Assembly (NCBI GenBank): GCA_017423885.1
Contig: JAFPCJ010000037.1
Location: 1-18,233 of the forward strand
DNA length: 18,233 nt
Reading direction: 5' to 3'
DNA from: Clostridia bacterium
Lineage (GTDB): Bacteria; Bacillota_A; Clostridia; Oscillospirales; Acutalibacteraceae
Part shown: piece after piece, positions 14,822-18,233 of the stretch
How the letters are laid out: every line of letters begins with the position of its first letter
How positions within the stretch are numbered: position 1 is the stretch's first letter
Made by a program: the position numbers and the translations under genes
Notes under the pieces: generated by a model
Told to the model about the DNA's origin: nothing
What the model saw: only the letters and a program-made list of their open reading frames with translations
Databases searched by the model: none

Positions 14822-14850
14822 ATTTTATCACAAGGCATAAAAAATATCAA
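14822..14850 (-). promoter_or_regulatory. Sigma-A-type promoter of the SLOG-like gene leader
   Basis: Minus strand: TTGATA (14845-14850), a 17-bp spacer and TAAAAT (14822-14827). It begins 2 bp past the T-run of the preceding terminator, so this unit is separated from the HAD operon. Predicted start near 14815. Confidence 0.7.
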
Positions 14851-14851
14851 C

Positions 14852-14900
14852 AAAAAAATGCAGACCGTACTTCATACTTTAAAGCATGAAGTACGGTCTG
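14852..14900 (-). terminator. Strong intrinsic terminator of the beta-helix/HAD operon
   Basis: Perfect 15-bp arms, CAGACCGTACTTCAT and its complement (14861-14875 and 14886-14900), with further internal pairing of CTTT/AAAG. On the minus strand the stem is followed by CA and seven T (14852-14858). It lies 20 bases after the HAD stop codon. The stem shares the ACAGACCG.AC word with the prs terminator at 13876. Confidence 0.92.
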
Positions 14901-14919
14901 TTATTTATACCCCGACATT

Positions 14920-15909
14920 TTAAATTATTTTATTCAAAATGCTGTTAAGATCGGGTTCATAGTAGGTGCAAAAATCCTTTGTTCCGCTGCTGACTATATT
15001 TCCTCCGCCTATACCGATAGTGGTATAGCCTGCAAGACGCGCGGAGCATGCTCCTGCACCGCTATCCTCTATAGCAACCACTCGACTGCGGTTTTCAAAC
15101 AGCATTCCGAGACCAAATCTTCCTGTTTCTGCATAAAGCCAAGGATGCGGTTTTATCGGCAGTTCACTTAAAGTACCTGTACTTCCCTTGCCGAAAAGAG
15201 TACCTGCGGTGATTATCGCATCATAAAATACAGTTGGATCACCCATACCGAGAGTTTGGAAGGCAGAAATTATCTCGGGCATCGCCTTTTCGTAAAGTCC
15301 TGAAGTAACAAGTCCTATCTTAATATTGCGCTCTTTAAGTTCGAGCAAGAAATCTTTCAATCCCGTTGCAGGAGTAAACACTCCTTTTTTTCCTCTTCCT
15401 GCCATAATCTCGCGCATCTCATACTCGACCTTGGCGTTATAGCAGCGTCTTGCCGCATCAAGAGAAAAACCCGGAATGTATTTATCTATGCAGTAGCTTA
15501 AATGCTCTCCTATACTATGTCCGGCAACATACGGAAAATCCTCAGGAACAAGACGGAATGACGGATCACACTTAACCTCTGCCATTGTCTGTTCGATTAT
15601 CCACATCCAGAATTCTTCACTTTTAACGCTTGTACCGTCAAGATCCATAAGCACAGCTTCGATAGGCTTTTCAAGACTGACAGGACGAACAGGATAATAA
15701 GCATCATAACCGATAGCCGAGGGCACATAAGCCATTGTCTTATCCTCGAAGCCTATAAGTTCGAGTTTTCGGTCAGCAGTGGCAAAGATAGCCTTTACAC
15801 CATCCTTGCCAACAGAAAATGCACCGTTGCTCGTAGCGTCAAGCGCCTTCATACCGCCTTCGGCAGTGACGGCGCCGAAACCAACAAGTTCATAAAGTAT
15901 ATTACTCAT
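14920..15909 (-). CDS. HAD-superfamily hydrolase (phosphatase / beta-phosphoglucomutase-like) with N-terminal extension
   Basis: 329 residues. The HAD core starts at about 84: motif I LMDLDGT (Asp89 nucleophile, Asp91), motif II VTSG (Thr202, Ser203), Lys253 in PIKPHP, and motif IV AIEDSGAGACSA (Glu281, Asp282). A helical cap of the C1 type lies between motifs I and II (about 98-190). The first 80 or so residues (MSNILYELVGFGAVTAEGG...YDAYYPVRPVSLEKP) precede the hydrolase and match no domain I recognise. Members of this group dephosphorylate or isomerise sugar phosphates; the substrate cannot be deduced. The gene is 21 bases after the beta-helix gene, with AGGGTGA as ribosome binding site, so the two are likely co-transcribed, and a strong terminator follows. 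Confidence 0.85.
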   Translation of the reverse strand: MSNILYELVGFGAVTAEGGMKALDATSNGAFSVGKDGVKAIFATADRKLELIGFEDKTMAYVPSAIGYDAYYPVRPVSLEKPIEAVLMDLDGTSVKSEEFWMWIIEQTMAEVKCDPSFRLVPEDFPYVAGHSIGEHLSYCIDKYIPGFSLDAARRCYNAKVEYEMREIMAGRGKKGVFTPATGLKDFLLELKERNIKIGLVTSGLYEKAMPEIISAFQTLGMGDPTVFYDAIITAGTLFGKGSTGTLSELPIKPHPWLYAETGRFGLGMLFENRSRVVAIEDSGAGACSARLAGYTTIGIGGGNIVSSGTKDFCTYYEPDLNSILNKII

Positions 15910-15930
15910 TTTTTCACCCTAAATAAACGG

Positions 15931-18233
15931 TCACATTACAAAATTGCCATAATTTGTACAGCCCTCACCCAAAGCCTTGGAGTTTGCCGAGAATAACTCA
16001 TTGCCGGAATTTCCGACAATATTTCCGATAAACTTTGAATTGGTGCAGGCAATTCCTATAGTCATTATAGAGAAGCCCTGTTGATAGGTGTTAGCCAAAA
16101 TGCTTATTCCGTTTCCTGCCGAGATTATAATCTCAGGAGGAGCAATTCCCGTTACCCCATCAACAACGCGGGCATCGGTACGGAAAGTATTGCTTGATAT
16201 CTCAATACCGGTATTATAGGATTTCTGGAAGCTCATACGTATACAGCACATATTTACATCAAAGTAATTGGATGTAATGCGATGTCCCTTAACGTTGTCG
16301 CCCTTTATAGTGATATGGGTAGCGGTTTCGCAGGTCTCAAAGTGGTTGGATTGCAAGGTATTATTGCTTCCATCCATAAGGATAAACGACGGACCGCCTG
16401 TGCAATAAAGATTCTGGAACTCACAATCGCTTCCGCGGACAAGGAACGGAGCGTAAAGTGCAGAGCCTCCGCCTATCTTGCTTGAATCGACCTGAATATT
16501 ACTTGATTTGCCGTCAATATTAACCGCATACGGCATTGAGCCCGACGCATCGGTACCGAACTGACAGTTAAAGAAGAAGCAATTCTTTGAACGCATAAAA
16601 TAGATGCCGCCGTAGGTGGCTTTATTGGTTGCACTCAAATTGCTTACAGTACAGTTGATAAATCCGCTGTTTTCCGCGTTTCTGACAACGAACATACTGT
16701 CTACCGTACCCTTTGGGAAGAATTGGTTTCTGTCAATAAAGCCATGTCCTACAATATATACATTTGAAGGAATAACAACGGTATCACCAATGCCGTATTC
16801 ACTGCCCTCACAGTAAACTACGCCGCCCTTTTTGGCAACTCTTGCAACAGCCACCTTGAACGTCTGACTCCAATCGCCGTCCACGTCGCTTCCGCAATCC
16901 TCGAGTCTTACATACTCTAACTTATCGTTGCCACTGATAATATTGAAGGCTTTTTCGTAGAATTCAAACTGAGTATCATCAGCCATGTAGCCTGTTTTGC
17001 CAAAGGAGGTTGCATTAAAGGTGTTGCCGTCAGAGAAGCTCTTGCCGCCAAAGCCCTTAATATCAGCCGCCTTAAAGGTATTGTTCATAAATGTAGAGCC
17101 GCCATTATTGGTAGCATCTATTCCTACATCAGATTTCAAAACACAATCCTTTACAGAAAGCATAGATGTGTATGCAGTATATATATCCGCTTTACCGTTA
17201 CCCTCAAAGAAGCACTCAGAAACAGTAGACTGCTTTGAATAGCTGCTGTTATTGTAGTTGGCTGCAAACAAGCCGTATTCCGCGCAATTTACAAACGAGC
17301 AGTTACGCACGGTAACATTAGCGTTCTTGTTTACATCACCCTCAATGTAATCGGGGCTACCTATTGCAAGACCGTTACGCTTACTGTTCTTAACCAAAAT
17401 GTTAGAATAACAGTTTCCGCCGTAGTTATAGGCTTGAATACCGAGACCGCCGTCTACCGTTATATGGCTGAAGGCAGAGTCGGAAAGAAGTGAACGAAGC
17501 GCGTAGCCACCAAGGTTATCAAACTGCAGCTTTACAAACCACGTTACCCAAAGTTGACCGCCGCCGTTTGAGGCGCAGTTTATTCCGCCGCCCGTAATAT
17601 TGGTAACGCGGCAATTAAAGACCTTGGTTGAACGCGGGCTCCAGAGATTCATACCCCACTCAACCTTTTTACCCTCATTGGCAGAACCATCAATAGTGAA
17701 ATTGGCAATATACATTCTCATGGAAAGGTTGTTCCATCCCGAGAAAACGGAATCCATATCGGCTCCCGCTTTAATTACGGTCTTGCCCCCCACGCCCTTA
17801 TCAAGCGCCGCACCGATCATATTAACATCGGAGGATATCTGAATGGGTTTAGTTACAAGGTATGTACCTGCAGGGAAATAAACGGTCTGATTAGATGCTA
17901 TATTTATAGCCTTTTGAATGGCTTCGGTATCGTCAGTCTTACCGTCACCCACAGCACCGTGTTCCTTTACATTGACATACATTGAGTCTACGTAATGCTC
18001 GACAGAAGTATCTATCTTGAGTTTGTTTACGATCTCCTCGATAACCTTGTCATCATCCTCGGTGCCCTCGATAGAGAGATCCTCGTCTTCCTCGTAATAA
18101 TCCTCGTAATCATCAGCGTCCGAAGAAGCATCAGGCTCCTTGGTAACATAGATGGTCTGCTTTTTCTTCTTTTTCTTCTTTTTCTTGGTAGCAGACGAGG
18201 TCTGCTTATCGGCATCGGTAGGTATATTGTTAC
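15931..18233 (-). CDS. Parallel beta-helix, pectate-lyase-superfamily protein with low-complexity linker (N-terminus cut by window edge)
   Basis: 766 codons are visible and the frame stays open to the right edge, so the true start is outside. Numbering from the first visible residue: a run of nine lysines at 16-24, then a highly acidic stretch (about 33-60), then VNVKEHGAVGDGKTDD (86-101), the classic opening of Pectate_lyase_3 (PF12708) domains. A second such module begins near 441 (DCGSDVDGDWSQTF, then VYCEGSEYGIGDTVVIPS). The remainder consists of Asn/Gly-rich coils ('NCSFVNCAEYGLF', 'SNTFRTDARVV') typical of a right-handed beta-helix. Such proteins bind or cut polysaccharide. The ATG at 17982 has no ribosome binding site and is internal. 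The linker suggests an N-terminal membrane anchor or attachment domain just beyond the window. The HAD gene follows in the same operon. Confidence 0.8.
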   Translation of the reverse strand, partial: NNIPTDADKQTSSATKKKKKKKKKQTIYVTKEPDASSDADDYEDYYEEDEDLSIEGTEDDDKVIEEIVNKLKIDTSVEHYVDSMYVNVKEHGAVGDGKTDDTEAIQKAINIASNQTVYFPAGTYLVTKPIQISSDVNMIGAALDKGVGGKTVIKAGADMDSVFSGWNNLSMRMYIANFTIDGSANEGKKVEWGMNLWSPRSTKVFNCRVTNITGGGINCASNGGGQLWVTWFVKLQFDNLGGYALRSLLSDSAFSHITVDGGLGIQAYNYGGNCYSNILVKNSKRNGLAIGSPDYIEGDVNKNANVTVRNCSFVNCAEYGLFAANYNNSSYSKQSTVSECFFEGNGKADIYTAYTSMLSVKDCVLKSDVGIDATNNGGSTFMNNTFKAADIKGFGGKSFSDGNTFNATSFGKTGYMADDTQFEFYEKAFNIISGNDKLEYVRLEDCGSDVDGDWSQTFKVAVARVAKKGGVVYCEGSEYGIGDTVVIPSNVYIVGHGFIDRNQFFPKGTVDSMFVVRNAENSGFINCTVSNLSATNKATYGGIYFMRSKNCFFFNCQFGTDASGSMPYAVNIDGKSSNIQVDSSKIGGGSALYAPFLVRGSDCEFQNLYCTGGPSFILMDGSNNTLQSNHFETCETATHITIKGDNVKGHRITSNYFDVNMCCIRMSFQKSYNTGIEISSNTFRTDARVVDGVTGIAPPEIIISAGNGISILANTYQQGFSIMTIGIACTNSKFIGNIVGNSGNELFSANSKALGEGCTNYGNFVM

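Noticed and set aside
17980..17982. ATG at 17982 as the start of the beta-helix protein
   Set aside because: No Shine-Dalgarno sequence upstream, and the same frame continues open through the acidic and poly-lysine linker to the window edge.
18160..18186. Simple-sequence repeat (CTT/TTT tract)
   Set aside because: It is in frame and encodes the lysine run of the beta-helix protein's linker, so it is described there rather than as a separate repeat.
1..18233. CRISPR array, tRNA/rRNA genes, insertion sequences or prophage
   Set aside because: No regularly spaced repeats, cloverleaf-like sequences, transposase or integrase motifs, or phage structural genes were found on either strand.

Overview
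The window looks like chromosome of a low-to-moderate GC, Gram-positive Clostridia member, probably of the Oscillospiraceae/Ruminococcaceae type found in gut communities. This rests on protein resemblance (a GldA/F/G-DUF4340 transporter set, a long divergent PRPP synthase, ThyX rather than ThyA, an MltG-U32 pair), strong GGAGG-type ribosome binding sites, sigma-A-like promoters and many one-base TAATG gene junctions. No tRNA, rRNA, CRISPR array, transposase, integrase or phage structural gene was found. All protein-coding genes except one lie on the minus strand.

Layout from the right edge, in the direction of minus-strand transcription. (1) 18233-14852: a large parallel beta-helix (pectate-lyase-like) protein, truncated by the window edge, followed by a HAD-family phosphatase and a strong terminator. 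(2) 14850-13979: a monocistronic unit with its own promoter, an approximately 240-nt structured leader ending in an intrinsic terminator that has a competing antiterminator pairing, then a small SLOG/DUF1273-like gene and its terminator. (3) 12660-13912: the only plus-strand gene, a ribose-phosphate pyrophosphokinase-like protein with promoter and terminator. (4) 12558-5136: a seven-gene operon thyX-tmk-DJ-1-mltG-U32-trkA-trkH, starting at a near-consensus promoter and tightly packed (overlaps of 8, 1 and 1 nt, gaps of 3 to 24 nt). (5) 5097-1: an ABC operon (ATPase, permease, GldG-like protein, DUF4340 protein) with a near-consensus promoter and a palindromic operator candidate; its last gene runs off the left edge.

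Several neighbours fit together functionally. ThyX makes dTMP and Tmk phosphorylates it. MltG next to a U32 protein recalls the yrrL-yrrN-yrrO order of Bacillus. TrkA and TrkH are the regulatory and membrane parts of one potassium transporter. The four ABC genes form one predicted membrane complex of unknown substrate. The most promising candidate for something undescribed is the attenuator-like leader in front of the SLOG-like gene (14577-14815): two mutually exclusive hairpins, an upstream structured domain, and a possible 24-codon leader peptide whose stop codon lies in the terminator loop.
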